From contig JAHDQY010000049.1 in NCBI GenBank assembly GCA_018433595.1, positions 1-64,000 on the forward strand: 64,000 nt of DNA, written 5' to 3'. Origin of the DNA: Synergistales bacterium (lineage in GTDB: Bacteria > Synergistota > Synergistia > Synergistales > Aminithiophilaceae). The position numbers were made by a program, and so were the translations under genes. Under the pieces are notes generated by a model. That model saw nothing but the letters and a program-made list of their open reading frames with translations, was not told where the DNA came from and did not search any database. This document shows positions 35,281 through 43,009 of this stretch, one piece after another; the stretch's first letter is position 1, and the number at the start of each line of letters is the position of its first letter.

Positions 35281-35396
35281 TTCCGGCCTGCCGGAACGAC
35301 ATGCTCTTTGATAACTCGTTGAATGATAAGCGCGTTCGGATTGACATCCGAACGGAGGACGGCTATGAAGAGGGTTGCAAAGGGGGAGCCAGAATT
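35281..35396 (+). repeat. Right-end repeat of island 2 with att core
   Basis: Second copy of 33428-33543. It ends in GGAGCCAGAATT (35385-35396), identical to the tRNA-Asn end at 7396-7407, and is followed within 7 nt by the probable original tRNA terminator. Confidence 0.85.
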
Positions 35397-35402
35397 TACG
35401 AG

Positions 35403-35434
35403 ACGATCCTTGAGTTTTCAGGGGTCGTTTTTTT
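35403..35434 (+). terminator. Displaced native terminator of tRNA-Asn
   Basis: An 11-bp stem ACGATCCTTGA/TCAGGGGTCGT with a 4-nt loop (35403-35428), followed by TTTTTT. Without the islands it would stand 7 nt after the GGAGCCAGAATT at the 3' end of tRNA-Asn, the usual place for a tRNA terminator. Confidence 0.75.
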
Positions 35435-35480
35435 GCGTTCCAAATTCTTCGTGGAGGTTGAAGATCAATTGGCCAGGTTG

Positions 35481-35819
35481 ATGCCGCTTTTGTTGCTGCT
35501 ATGTTCAAACCTTTTTATGGTTTACGCCTGGTACGGTCATCTGAAGGATCTGCGAGGCAGGCCGCTTCTTATTGTGATCGTTGCAAGCTGGTGCGTGGCG
35601 TTCTTCGAGTACTGTTTTCAGGTTCCGGCAAACAGGCTCGGGAGCCAGTTCTTTTCCCTTCCCCAGCTCAAGGTGATTCAGGAAATCATCGCGATGGCGG
35701 TCTTTGCCGGGTTCTGCGCTTTCTACATGAAGCAGAAGCTGACCCTGGACTATCTTTGGGCCACGTTATGCCTTGCAGGAGCGGCCTTTTTCCTCTTCCG
35801 GAAAATCCCAGGAGCCTAG
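35481..35819 (+). CDS. DMT-like small membrane protein (DUF486)
   Basis: A 112-residue protein with four membrane segments: MPLLLLLCSNLFMVYAWYGH, VIVASWCVAFFEYCFQVPAN, AMAVFAGFCAFYM and TLCLAGAAFFLF. FEYCxQVPANRLGS and QLKVIQEII are the DUF486 signature. The start at 35481 matches the usual length; longer in-frame starts would run into the island 2 right-end repeat. It is the first gene of the chromosome beyond the islands. Function unknown; the family resembles one half of a drug/metabolite transporter. Confidence 0.82.
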   Translation: MPLLLLLCSNLFMVYAWYGHLKDLRGRPLLIVIVASWCVAFFEYCFQVPANRLGSQFFSLPQLKVIQEIIAMAVFAGFCAFYMKQKLTLDYLWATLCLAGAAFFLFRKIPGA

Positions 35820-35990
35820 ACCCTTATTGAACCGGTGTCTTCCGAAGGGTCTCCTCCTCTCTCTGAATTTTGGCGATGATGTCGCAGCATCGGCGTTTCT
35901 GGCGGAGATGCCGATGTTTCACCGGAACGGTTTAGCAATATGAAGTCAGTTCACTTTTTGTTCCCGCCTGAAGAGCCGGAAATCCATCCG

Positions 35991-36015
35991 AGCCCCGGGG
36001 AAATCCCTCGGGGCT
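35991..36015 (+). terminator. Hairpin terminator
   Basis: AGCCCCGGGG, loop AAAT, CCC-T-CGGGGCT, followed by TTGCCG. It may end transcription from 35481. The rest of 35820-36150 shows only a degenerate IS-end-like sequence (36097-36130). Confidence 0.55.
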
Positions 36016-36150
36016 TTGCCGTTTGTGCCGTATTCATGCTGAAGGATGCCTTCCCGTCTTCCCCGGTTCGACCTATCGATGGAAGGCGGATGCAACCTCC
36101 TTGATAGGTGATATTGCTGCTGTCCGGACACCCCAGAGAGAAAACTGCCC

Positions 36151-36179
36151 TTGACAGGAATAGTTCCACAATATACGAT
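36151..36179 (+). promoter_or_regulatory. Promoter of the symporter operon
   Basis: TTGACA (36151-36156), a 17-nt spacer and TACGAT (36174-36179). A sequence related to the IS ends (GTGATATTGCTGCTGTCCGG, 36099-36127) ends about 20 nt upstream of the -35 box. Confidence 0.55.
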
Positions 36180-36363
36180 TTTATCAATATATTATATCTT
36201 TAGAACGTGCTGCATCTCAGTGCCGTTGTCTCGGATTTTCCGATTTTTGAAGAAGTTCCAACGATGTTGTGCCCTTCGGAGCTGTGTGGGGACAGCCCCG
36301 AAAAGGCCTTCTTTTGGATCGCCACGAGTTCTATCACATCAATGATGGAGGAGGAAGAGAGAA

Positions 36364-37782
36364 ATGGAAGGAGTCGGGACCACTTTTGCTTTCTATTGCG
36401 TCTTAGCCTATCTCATCGTGATTACTGTGGTAGGGATTTTTTTCGCGAGAAAGGTCAAAAACCAGGAAGATTATGCCGTAGCCGGCAGGTCTCTGCCGGT
36501 CTATGTTCTCGTCGGAACTCTGATGGCGACATGGATGGGTGCGGGAACCGTCATGGGCGGAGCAAATTCCCTGGGATACAAGCTGGGTTTCGGAGTCGCT
36601 ATCGCGTTTTCCTTGGCTTCCCCTATCGGGCAGTTTGTCCTGACCTATATTTCCAAGAAAATCCGGCGGCAGGAAGCCCAGACAGTTCCAGAAGTCATCG
36701 AAAAGGTCTACGGCCCTTCCGCGCGGCTGATTTCCACGATCATCATTCTGTTGGCATATCTCGGCGTCGTTGCGTATCAATATCTGGGCGTGGGCGCGGT
36801 TTTGAAGACCACGCTTGGCGTTTCTGCGGAGACCGGTTCTATAATCGCTTTTTTTGTCATCTTGGCCACATCTCTTCTGGGAGGGCTCTATTCCGTCGCC
36901 TGGACGGATTTTCTCAGTTGCTGCATGATCGTGATTGCCCTTGTCATCGGCGTTCCTCTTGCCGTAAGGAGTGCCGGCGGCTGGGGATGGGTGACGGCCC
37001 ACGTGCCTCCGGGCCATATGGGGTTCGGTTCCCTGAGTTTTACGCAGGTTTTGGGATTTTTCCTTCCGACTTTTGTCTATCTCATGGGAGACCAAAACAT
37101 GTACCAGCGTTTCTTTGCCGCCAAGGATGAAGACACCGCCGTCAAAGGCGGATTTTGGTGGGTGGCTGTCACTCTCCTGGTGGGGGGCGTCATTTCTGTC
37201 GCAGCTGTGACTGCGCGAGCCCTTTATCCGGATATCGATCCCTCACAGGCGTTCATCCACCTTGCCACTCATGGGATGCCCAAGCTGATCGGCGGGCTTG
37301 CCGTCGCTTCCGTGGCTGCGTTTATCCTGACCACGGCAAATTCGTTCCTCCTCTCCGTGGGGACCAACACCAGCTGGGATCTTTACGCACGATTCGTCAA
37401 TCCTCATGCGGATCAGAAAAAGATGTTGATGATTTCCAGGCTCTGTGTGCTGGTGCTTGCCATTTTGGCCTATATTTTAATCAAATTTTTCCCAGAACTC
37501 CTTGCTCTCCAGATGTATGCCTACACCATGTACGGGGCTGCCATATCCCCGGCCCTGGTAGCCGCCGTTGTTTATCCGGAAAAAGTGACACCTCGAGGAG
37601 GTCTTCTTTCTATCCTGTCGGGAGGTGTCGTGACGTTGGCGATGGAAATCCTTAAAAAGAAGGGATATGCTTTTGCGGTTGCTTACCCTTCGGTACTGCC
37701 GGCTGTTTTTTGTTCTATTTTGATGTTGATTGTTTTTCAAAAAAAACAAGAGGTAAAATATAGCGTATCACAAGATAATTGA
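36364..37782 (+). CDS. Sodium/solute symporter (SSS family)
   Basis: A 472-residue protein with about 12-13 membrane helices and the SSSF blocks AGRSLPVYVLVGTLMATWMG, GGLYSVAWTDFLSCCM and FILTTANSFLLSVGTN, which lie in helices that carry the Na+ sites in relatives. It imports an organic solute with Na+. The amidohydrolase 27 nt downstream suggests a substrate with an amide or cyclic amide bond, but this is an inference. GGAGGAGGAAGAG precedes the ATG. Base composition is visibly lower in GC than the genes right of 40319. Confidence 0.88.
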   Translation: MEGVGTTFAFYCVLAYLIVITVVGIFFARKVKNQEDYAVAGRSLPVYVLVGTLMATWMGAGTVMGGANSLGYKLGFGVAIAFSLASPIGQFVLTYISKKIRRQEAQTVPEVIEKVYGPSARLISTIIILLAYLGVVAYQYLGVGAVLKTTLGVSAETGSIIAFFVILATSLLGGLYSVAWTDFLSCCMIVIALVIGVPLAVRSAGGWGWVTAHVPPGHMGFGSLSFTQVLGFFLPTFVYLMGDQNMYQRFFAAKDEDTAVKGGFWWVAVTLLVGGVISVAAVTARALYPDIDPSQAFIHLATHGMPKLIGGLAVASVAAFILTTANSFLLSVGTNTSWDLYARFVNPHADQKKMLMISRLCVLVLAILAYILIKFFPELLALQMYAYTMYGAAISPALVAAVVYPEKVTPRGGLLSILSGGVVTLAMEILKKKGYAFAVAYPSVLPAVFCSILMLIVFQKKQEVKYSVSQDN

Positions 37783-37809
37783 ACCAAATGCTGGAAGAGG
37801 GGCGATATT

Positions 37810-39042
37810 TTGGCAATTAAGGTTTTAAAAAACGCAACGTTGCTTGATTGCACGGGGTGTGAGCCCAAAGAGAACGCATATGTTGTGGTCGATGATGATA
37901 AAATCAAAGAAGTCGGAACGGGAAAGGCTGCTTCTTCTTTATACGGACCCATGACGGAAAGCATCGATTGCAAGGGCCATTTCCTGATGCCGGGGCTTAT
38001 TGATGCTCATATTCACCTCAGTCTTTTTGACAACGATTTCGGTGAACAGCACCGGAGAAGCCATCCTGCCATGCATTATGTCAAGGCTCTGGGAGTTCTG
38101 AAGGACACGTTGGAACAGGGCTTTACCACGGTTCGCGATGCGGGTGGAGCCGACGCGGGATTTCGCGTCGCCGTGGAAGAAGGGCTCGTCCCTGGGCCCC
38201 GAATCACCGTTTGCGGGCGGGTGCTCACGCAAACCGGGGGACATGCGGACCCTAGGCTTTCCACAGAACTGACGGAACCGGCACAATCTCCCTTCTCCGC
38301 AGTCGTCGCCGATGGCGTGACGGAAGTTACCAAGGCGGCGAGGGAGCAATTAAGGCAGGGGGCCGATCACCTGAAGGTCATCGCCGGCGGAGGATGTGCA
38401 AGTCCGGCGGACGAGCCGGACGCGACGCAGTACAGCTTTGAAGAAATACACGCCATCGTTAAAGAGGGCAGGGCGGCGAACAAAGATGTCCTGGCGCACT
38501 GCTACTCCAACGCAAGTATAAGGTTGGCCGCGGAAGCAGGGGTATATAGTATTGAGCATGGGAATTATCTCGACGCTCCCACGGCGCAATTTCTTAAAAC
38601 AAAAGATTGCTGGCTCGTCCCTACGTTGACGACGTATTTTTTCATGGCGGAAAACGGAAAAGAGCTAGGGATTCCCGGCTATTTCCTCAGGAAAATGAAG
38701 CAAGTTCTGGATCATGCCCTTGAAGCGGTAAAAAACGCGGTAGACTCTGGAGTGAAAATCGGTTCCGGATCAGATGTCATTGGATCTGGCCAGAGGCACA
38801 AAAACAGAGAACTTGAGCTAAAATCCCGCGTTATGGGTCCAATGGATGCCATCCTTTCTGCCACCAGAGAAAATGCAAAGATGCTCAGAAAAGAAAAAAA
38901 TATTGGTACGGTAGAAGTTGGAAAGGATGCGGATCTCATAATTCTTTCGGATAATCCTCTTGATAACGTTTCTGTCTTTAGTGATCGTAACAATATTCTT
39001 GCAATCGTTCAAAGGGGAGAGTTTTACAAAAAACTACTTTAG
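37810..39042 (+). CDS. Metal-dependent amidohydrolase (imidazolonepropionase-like)
   Basis: A 410-residue enzyme with a small beta-domain, then the TIM barrel. Metal ligands in view: LIDAHIHL, the Lys in DHLKVIAGGG, AHCYS, IEHGN and the Asp in GSGSDVIG, i.e. the two-His, Lys, two-His, Asp pattern of the imidazolonepropionase/prolidase-like group. It hydrolyses an amide or related bond; the substrate is unknown. The start is a TTG after GAGGGGCG, with no ATG candidate. Probably one operon with the symporter. A terminator follows. Confidence 0.85.
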   Translation: MAIKVLKNATLLDCTGCEPKENAYVVVDDDKIKEVGTGKAASSLYGPMTESIDCKGHFLMPGLIDAHIHLSLFDNDFGEQHRRSHPAMHYVKALGVLKDTLEQGFTTVRDAGGADAGFRVAVEEGLVPGPRITVCGRVLTQTGGHADPRLSTELTEPAQSPFSAVVADGVTEVTKAAREQLRQGADHLKVIAGGGCASPADEPDATQYSFEEIHAIVKEGRAANKDVLAHCYSNASIRLAAEAGVYSIEHGNYLDAPTAQFLKTKDCWLVPTLTTYFFMAENGKELGIPGYFLRKMKQVLDHALEAVKNAVDSGVKIGSGSDVIGSGQRHKNRELELKSRVMGPMDAILSATRENAKMLRKEKNIGTVEVGKDADLIILSDNPLDNVSVFSDRNNILAIVQRGEFYKKLL

Positions 39043-39074
39043 TCTGAATAAAAAATAATTTATTTAGACGTAGA

Positions 39075-39099
39075 GGGAGACCCCTATCAAGGGTCTCCC
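39075..39099 (+). terminator. Intrinsic terminator after the amidohydrolase
   Basis: Perfect 9-bp stem GGGAGACCC/GGGTCTCCC with a 7-nt loop, followed by ATTTCATTTT. Confidence 0.85.
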
Positions 39100-39546
39100 A
39101 TTTCATTTTCTGTTGTTTTCATGCTCTTGTCTGCGAATAAGGCAATGAAGATCTATGATAAGAAAGTTTTGAAGAAGAAGTCGGGAAGGAAGAAATTGCA
39201 AAGACAAATCGCTCGAAAAGTTAAACGACGAAAGAGAATGTCCCCCTTTGGGGAAGGTTGACGTAACGTGGCCGGAACCCCTACAGTGCTGTAAAAAGAC
39301 CGTCTGCGGGATGCTTCTTGCAGCGCTCATGGTCGTGCCCGATGCCGCGGGAGGGTGGGATGAGGCATCGATGAATTCCATGCCTCTGATGCCTCCAGAG
39401 GTTCCGTCGACCGGTTCCGTAATGTCTTGCACGAGTGGAAGTATCGAATGAGGCAGACAGTCCTTAAGGTCATGGGCACGATCTAATGTCAGGAAGAGAA
39501 GGCGAAGAGGTAAAAGGGGAACCGTTTGCAAAGGGAGGGACGCCTT
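39100..39546. other. Intergenic stretch before the GntR gene
   Basis: About 450 nt with no gene I can support. A possible promoter is TTGACG (39258-39263), an 18-nt spacer and TACAGT (39282-39287). Long frames on the minus strand here have no ribosome site and no recognisable motif. Confidence 0.4.
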
Positions 39547-40326
39547 TTGATAAAGCTGTCTAAAGCGGACGAAGCAGCCAACGGACTTCGAGGGTTGATT
39601 TTGGAGCGCAAGATTCTTCCGGGCGCTCATATCAATATCAGCCAATTGTCCAAGCAATTCAAGATCAGTACAATCCCGATAAGAGAGGCCCTGAAACGAC
39701 TGATTGCCGAAGGGCTAGTCGTACATAAGCCTAACGTCGGCTATGCAGTGCGAAATCTTACGCTTCACGAATACCTTCAGGTATGCGAGGTTCATGAGGC
39801 GCTGGAGCTTTATTTAATTCAAAAGATGGCAAATATTAATTTTTTGGTGGATTTTGATAAGCTGGAGCGGCTAAATTTGCAAATGAAAGACGCGCTCTCT
39901 TTGGGGGATCAGAATTTGGCAACCAAGGCAAATAACCAGTTTCACTATGCAATTTATGAAAATTACCCAAATTCGCTGTTTGTGAAAAGATTGGAAGAAA
40001 CTTGGGAAGAGGTACGCCCCCAGCGTAATATTATGTATGGCAATCCTTTATTTACGAACAATATTTTTAAAGAACATTGCCAAATCATTCAGGCTCTGGA
40101 AAGCGGCGACCCTGAAGAAGCCCGAAAAGCTATGGAACAGCACTATGCCAGTGGCAGGGATGGCGCGATCTTGTCGTTCCCTGTGGCGCCTGAGCCTAGA
40201 AATGAGCAGGCGGACGATGAAACCCGGCAGGCCAGCTACATCGGGAGCGGTTGTCGGGTGCGGCGAGAAAGAGGCGACGGGGGATCTTTGAAAGACGGAC
40301 ATCGAAAGGAGCTTCAAGTTGACTAA
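39547..40326 (+). CDS. GntR-family (FCD-type) transcription regulator
   Basis: A 259-residue regulator: winged helix with LRGLILERKILPGAHINI and STIPIREALKRLIAEGLV (about 15-65), followed by an FCD-like helical ligand domain with HEALELYLIQ and NNQFHYAIYENYPN. A TTG start after AAGGGAGG is used; an upstream TTG (39526) is less well placed. After about residue 220 the sequence changes to a polar, GC-rich tail of some 40 residues that is not usual in the family. It overlaps the next gene and probably controls the neighbouring amidohydrolase genes. Confidence 0.85.
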   Translation: MIKLSKADEAANGLRGLILERKILPGAHINISQLSKQFKISTIPIREALKRLIAEGLVVHKPNVGYAVRNLTLHEYLQVCEVHEALELYLIQKMANINFLVDFDKLERLNLQMKDALSLGDQNLATKANNQFHYAIYENYPNSLFVKRLEETWEEVRPQRNIMYGNPLFTNNIFKEHCQIIQALESGDPEEARKAMEQHYASGRDGAILSFPVAPEPRNEQADDETRQASYIGSGCRVRRERGDGGSLKDGHRKELQVD

Positions 40327-41506
40327 GACATTGCTGCGCAACGGGCTTGTTTGGGATCCGCGCAAAAGAGCGAAGGAACGGTTTCATCTCCTGCTGGAGA
40401 AAGGGCGTATCGTGAGGATCTCTTCGGATCTCGGTGCCCTCGATATCAAGGGAGAGGCCTGTCACGTCATCAATGCCGAACCCTTCTGGGTTACGGCAGG
40501 GCTGATCGACGTCCATACCCATATGGGGCTCTGGGAGGAGGGTTCGCCCGAGGAGGAGGGGAGCGGCAACGAGATGACCAGCCCGATGACGCCCCACCTG
40601 CGGGTCATCGATGCCGTCAACCCCGCCGACAGGGCCTTTGCCGAGGCTCGGAGGGCCGGGGTGACGACCGTCCAGGTCTTGCCGGGAAGCGCCAACGTCA
40701 TCGGAGGGCAGGGAGCTGTTCTGAAAACGGCAGGAGCTGTCGTCGATGCCATGATCCGAAAGGCCCCTTCGGCGATGAAGGCTGCCTTCGGCGAGAATCC
40801 CAAGAACGTCTATCGGGCTCAGAAGGCGGCTCCTTCGACACGGATGGCCGTGGCGGCGACTCTTCGGGAGGCCCTCCTGAAGGCCCGTCGTTACGGGGAA
40901 AAACAGGAAGCGAAAGACGAAGCCGGTAAGCCGGAAGAAGCGGATGTCAAATCCGAGGCCCTTCTTCCCGTCCTCTCCGGTGAAGTGACCCTTCGGGTCC
41001 ATGCCCATCGGGCCGACGACATGATGACGGCTCTGCGGATCGCCGAGGAGTTCGGTCTCTCCATAAGCCTGGAGCACGGCACGGAAGGTGTCCGCATCGC
41101 CTCCGTTCTGGCCGAAAGAGGGATCCCCGTCGCCTACGGTCCGGCTCTTTCGTCGCGTCCCAAGCTGGAGCTTGCCGAGCTGGAGATCGGCGACGCGGCC
41201 CGGCTTGTGGAGGCCGGTGTTCATCTTTCCCTGACGACGGACCATCCTGTCATTCCCATCCGCTTTCTCCTCGCCCAGGCCGCCGAGGCCGTTCGGGCGG
41301 GTCTCGATGCCGATGACGCTCTGGCGGCTCTGACGATCAACGCCGCCGAGCATCTGGAGCTGAGCGGCGAACTCGGCAGCCTTGAAGAGGGCAAGCTTGC
41401 CGATCTGGTCCTCTGGACGGGAGACCCCTTTCACTACCGGACTGTCGCTGCGGCCACCTTCATCGACGGAGAAGTGGTCTACAAAGACAAAGCGGTGGCC
41501 CTTTGA
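40319..41506 (+). CDS. Amidohydrolase family protein
   Basis: A 395-residue amidohydrolase with LIDVHTHMG (metal ligands), LRVHAHRADD, SLEHGTEG and LTTDHPVIP, matching the metal-binding positions of imidazolonepropionase-like hydrolases. TINAAEHL and GSLEEGKLADLVLW close the barrel as in relatives. A TTG start at 40319 follows AAGGAGC and overlaps the GntR stop. It is a second, unrelated-in-composition (GC-rich) amidohydrolase next to 37810. The substrate is unknown. Confidence 0.85.
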   Translation: MTKTLLRNGLVWDPRKRAKERFHLLLEKGRIVRISSDLGALDIKGEACHVINAEPFWVTAGLIDVHTHMGLWEEGSPEEEGSGNEMTSPMTPHLRVIDAVNPADRAFAEARRAGVTTVQVLPGSANVIGGQGAVLKTAGAVVDAMIRKAPSAMKAAFGENPKNVYRAQKAAPSTRMAVAATLREALLKARRYGEKQEAKDEAGKPEEADVKSEALLPVLSGEVTLRVHAHRADDMMTALRIAEEFGLSISLEHGTEGVRIASVLAERGIPVAYGPALSSRPKLELAELEIGDAARLVEAGVHLSLTTDHPVIPIRFLLAQAAEAVRAGLDADDALAALTINAAEHLELSGELGSLEEGKLADLVLWTGDPFHYRTVAAATFIDGEVVYKDKAVAL

Positions 41507-41649
41507 CGGCCGGGAACTTTTTTGCAACGTTCTGCCGGCCGGTCGGGCTCTCCTTTTCGCCCGCTTCGGCTACGGTCTGGGGTCCTGGTGGGTTGATGCC
41601 GCCTGCGCCTGTTTCGACATCGACGTGACCGTGGCCACCCGACACAACG

Positions 41650-41681
41650 CATGGAGGGGTCTCTTGAGAGACCCCTCCATG
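41650..41681. terminator. Bidirectional terminator between convergent genes
   Basis: A perfect 14-bp stem CATGGAGGGGTCTC/GAGACCCCTCCATG with loop TTGA, centred between the ends of 40319-41506 and 41701-42885. No T tract. 41507-41649 contains nothing else. Confidence 0.7.
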
Positions 41682-41700
41682 CACACCGGAAAGGCGTTCC

Positions 41701-42885
41701 TTACTCTCGGAGGATGTAGGCCTTCAGCGGGGGGAATCCGTTGAAGTTGACCGAGCTGTAGCTCGTCGTGTAGGCGCCGGTGGTGAAGATATAGACGCGG
41801 TCGCCTTCGGTGATGTCAGCAGGCATCTCGTACTTGGTGTCCTCGTAGAGGATGTCCATGCTGTCGCAGGTGGGGCCCGCCAGGATGACCTGTTTAACGG
41901 CGTCGCTTTCGCGGTCGACGAAGATGGGGTACTTGATCGATTCGTCGATGGTCTCGATGAGGCCGCTGAATTTACCCACGTCGAGATAGACCCAACTGTA
42001 CTGGTTGAACTCGGATTTCTTGGAGACGAGCACCACTTCGCTGACCAGGACGCCGGAGTCGCCGACGAGGGAGCGTCCCGGCTCGATGAGAATTTCGGGG
42101 GCGTGGTCTCCGAAGTCGTCCTCCAGGAAGCGGGTGATTTCTTGGCAGTAGAGCTCGATGTCCTGGGTGGGGGAGACGTAGTTGGCGGGGAAGCCGCCGC
42201 CGAGATTGAGCATGCGCAGATGAACGCCCTCTTCGGCCAGAGAATCGAAGAGATAGCGACAGGTGGCGATGGCGTGGTCCCATTGGCCGATGTCCCGCTG
42301 CTGAGAGCCGACGTGGAAAGAGATGCCGTAGGGGTCGAGGCCCAGTTCGGCCGCCTGGAGGACAAGCCGGTAGATGGTGTCGGGGTGGGCCCCGAATTTG
42401 CGTGACAGCGGCCAGTCGGCGCCGCTTCCGTCGGTGAGGATGCGGAAGAAGACGCTGGCTCCTGGGGCATTCTCGGCGATCTTGCAGACATCCTCCTCGG
42501 AGTCGGTGGCGAAAAGTCTGATGCCGCGGTCATAGGCGTAGGCGATGTGACGCGCCTTCTTGATCGTGTTGCCGTAACTCATGTCGTCGGGCTTGGCGCC
42601 GAGACGGAGCATCTGATCCAGCTCGAATACGGAGGCGATGTCGAAACGGCAGCCTCTGTCGATGAGCATTTTCAGAATCTCGTCATGAGGGTTGGCCTTG
42701 ACGGCGTAGTAGACTTTGGCGTAGGGCAGAAGCCGATGGAGTTCGTCATATTTTTCGGCGATCCGCTCCAGGTCGATGACGACGAAAGGCGTCTCCTTGT
42801 CGGCTGCAAAGGCCTTGAACCTCTCAAACTTTTCCGGTGTCATGTGCCGTTCGAAATCAAAGGCATACTTGATGGCATCTTCCAC
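41701..42885 (-). CDS. Ornithine/lysine decarboxylase, alanine-racemase fold
   Basis: A 394-residue PLP enzyme of fold type III. PLP-Lys is K63 in YYAVKANP; the phosphate-binding NLGGGFPANY and EPGRSLVG are present, and the active-site Cys is C340 in GPTCDSMD, all as in eukaryotic-type ornithine decarboxylase. It makes putrescine from ornithine or cadaverine from lysine; the sequence does not decide. A GTG start follows AGGGGGGGAG. A promoter lies at 42924-42952. Confidence 0.9.
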   Translation of the reverse strand: MEDAIKYAFDFERHMTPEKFERFKAFAADKETPFVVIDLERIAEKYDELHRLLPYAKVYYAVKANPHDEILKMLIDRGCRFDIASVFELDQMLRLGAKPDDMSYGNTIKKARHIAYAYDRGIRLFATDSEEDVCKIAENAPGASVFFRILTDGSGADWPLSRKFGAHPDTIYRLVLQAAELGLDPYGISFHVGSQQRDIGQWDHAIATCRYLFDSLAEEGVHLRMLNLGGGFPANYVSPTQDIELYCQEITRFLEDDFGDHAPEILIEPGRSLVGDSGVLVSEVVLVSKKSEFNQYSWVYLDVGKFSGLIETIDESIKYPIFVDRESDAVKQVILAGPTCDSMDILYEDTKYEMPADITEGDRVYIFTTGAYTTSYSSVNFNGFPPLKAYILRE

Positions 42886-42923
42886 ACCGCTCCCCCCCCT
42901 GTTGTGCTGAACTTGAGGTCCCC

Positions 42924-42952
42924 AGTTTAGAAGTTGTTCCCCCGGTGATCAA
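42924..42952 (-). promoter_or_regulatory. Promoter of the decarboxylase
   Basis: On the minus strand TTGATC (42947-42952), a 17-nt spacer and TAAACT (42924-42929), about 40 nt before the GTG. Confidence 0.55.
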
Positions 42953-43009
42953 GAGGGTTTGAAGAATTTTCGGCCCTCTTTTCGTTGACTTTTCAGGGGG
43001 GCCGGATTC

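Larger units (their letters stand above)
33539..35391. mobile_element. Genomic island 2 at tRNA-Asn (about 1.85 kb)
   Basis: Begins with the same left-end repeat as island 1 and ends with the same right-end repeat and att core, so it is a separate, smaller relative integrated at the same site. Cargo is a possible 47-codon ORF, a 79-residue protein and a methyltransferase. No recombinase gene is present. Confidence 0.7.

Noticed and set aside
7403-35396. The islands as a prophage
   Set aside because: There are no capsid, terminase, tail or replication genes and no lysis genes.
26087-36000. A CRISPR array next to the type III genes
   Set aside because: I looked for regularly spaced 25-40 nt repeats in and around the island and saw none; the only short repeats are the TTGCGACA octamers, which lack spacers.
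39103-39657. A 184-codon frame on the minus strand
   Set aside because: No ribosome site or motif, and it overlaps the GntR start and the terminator.
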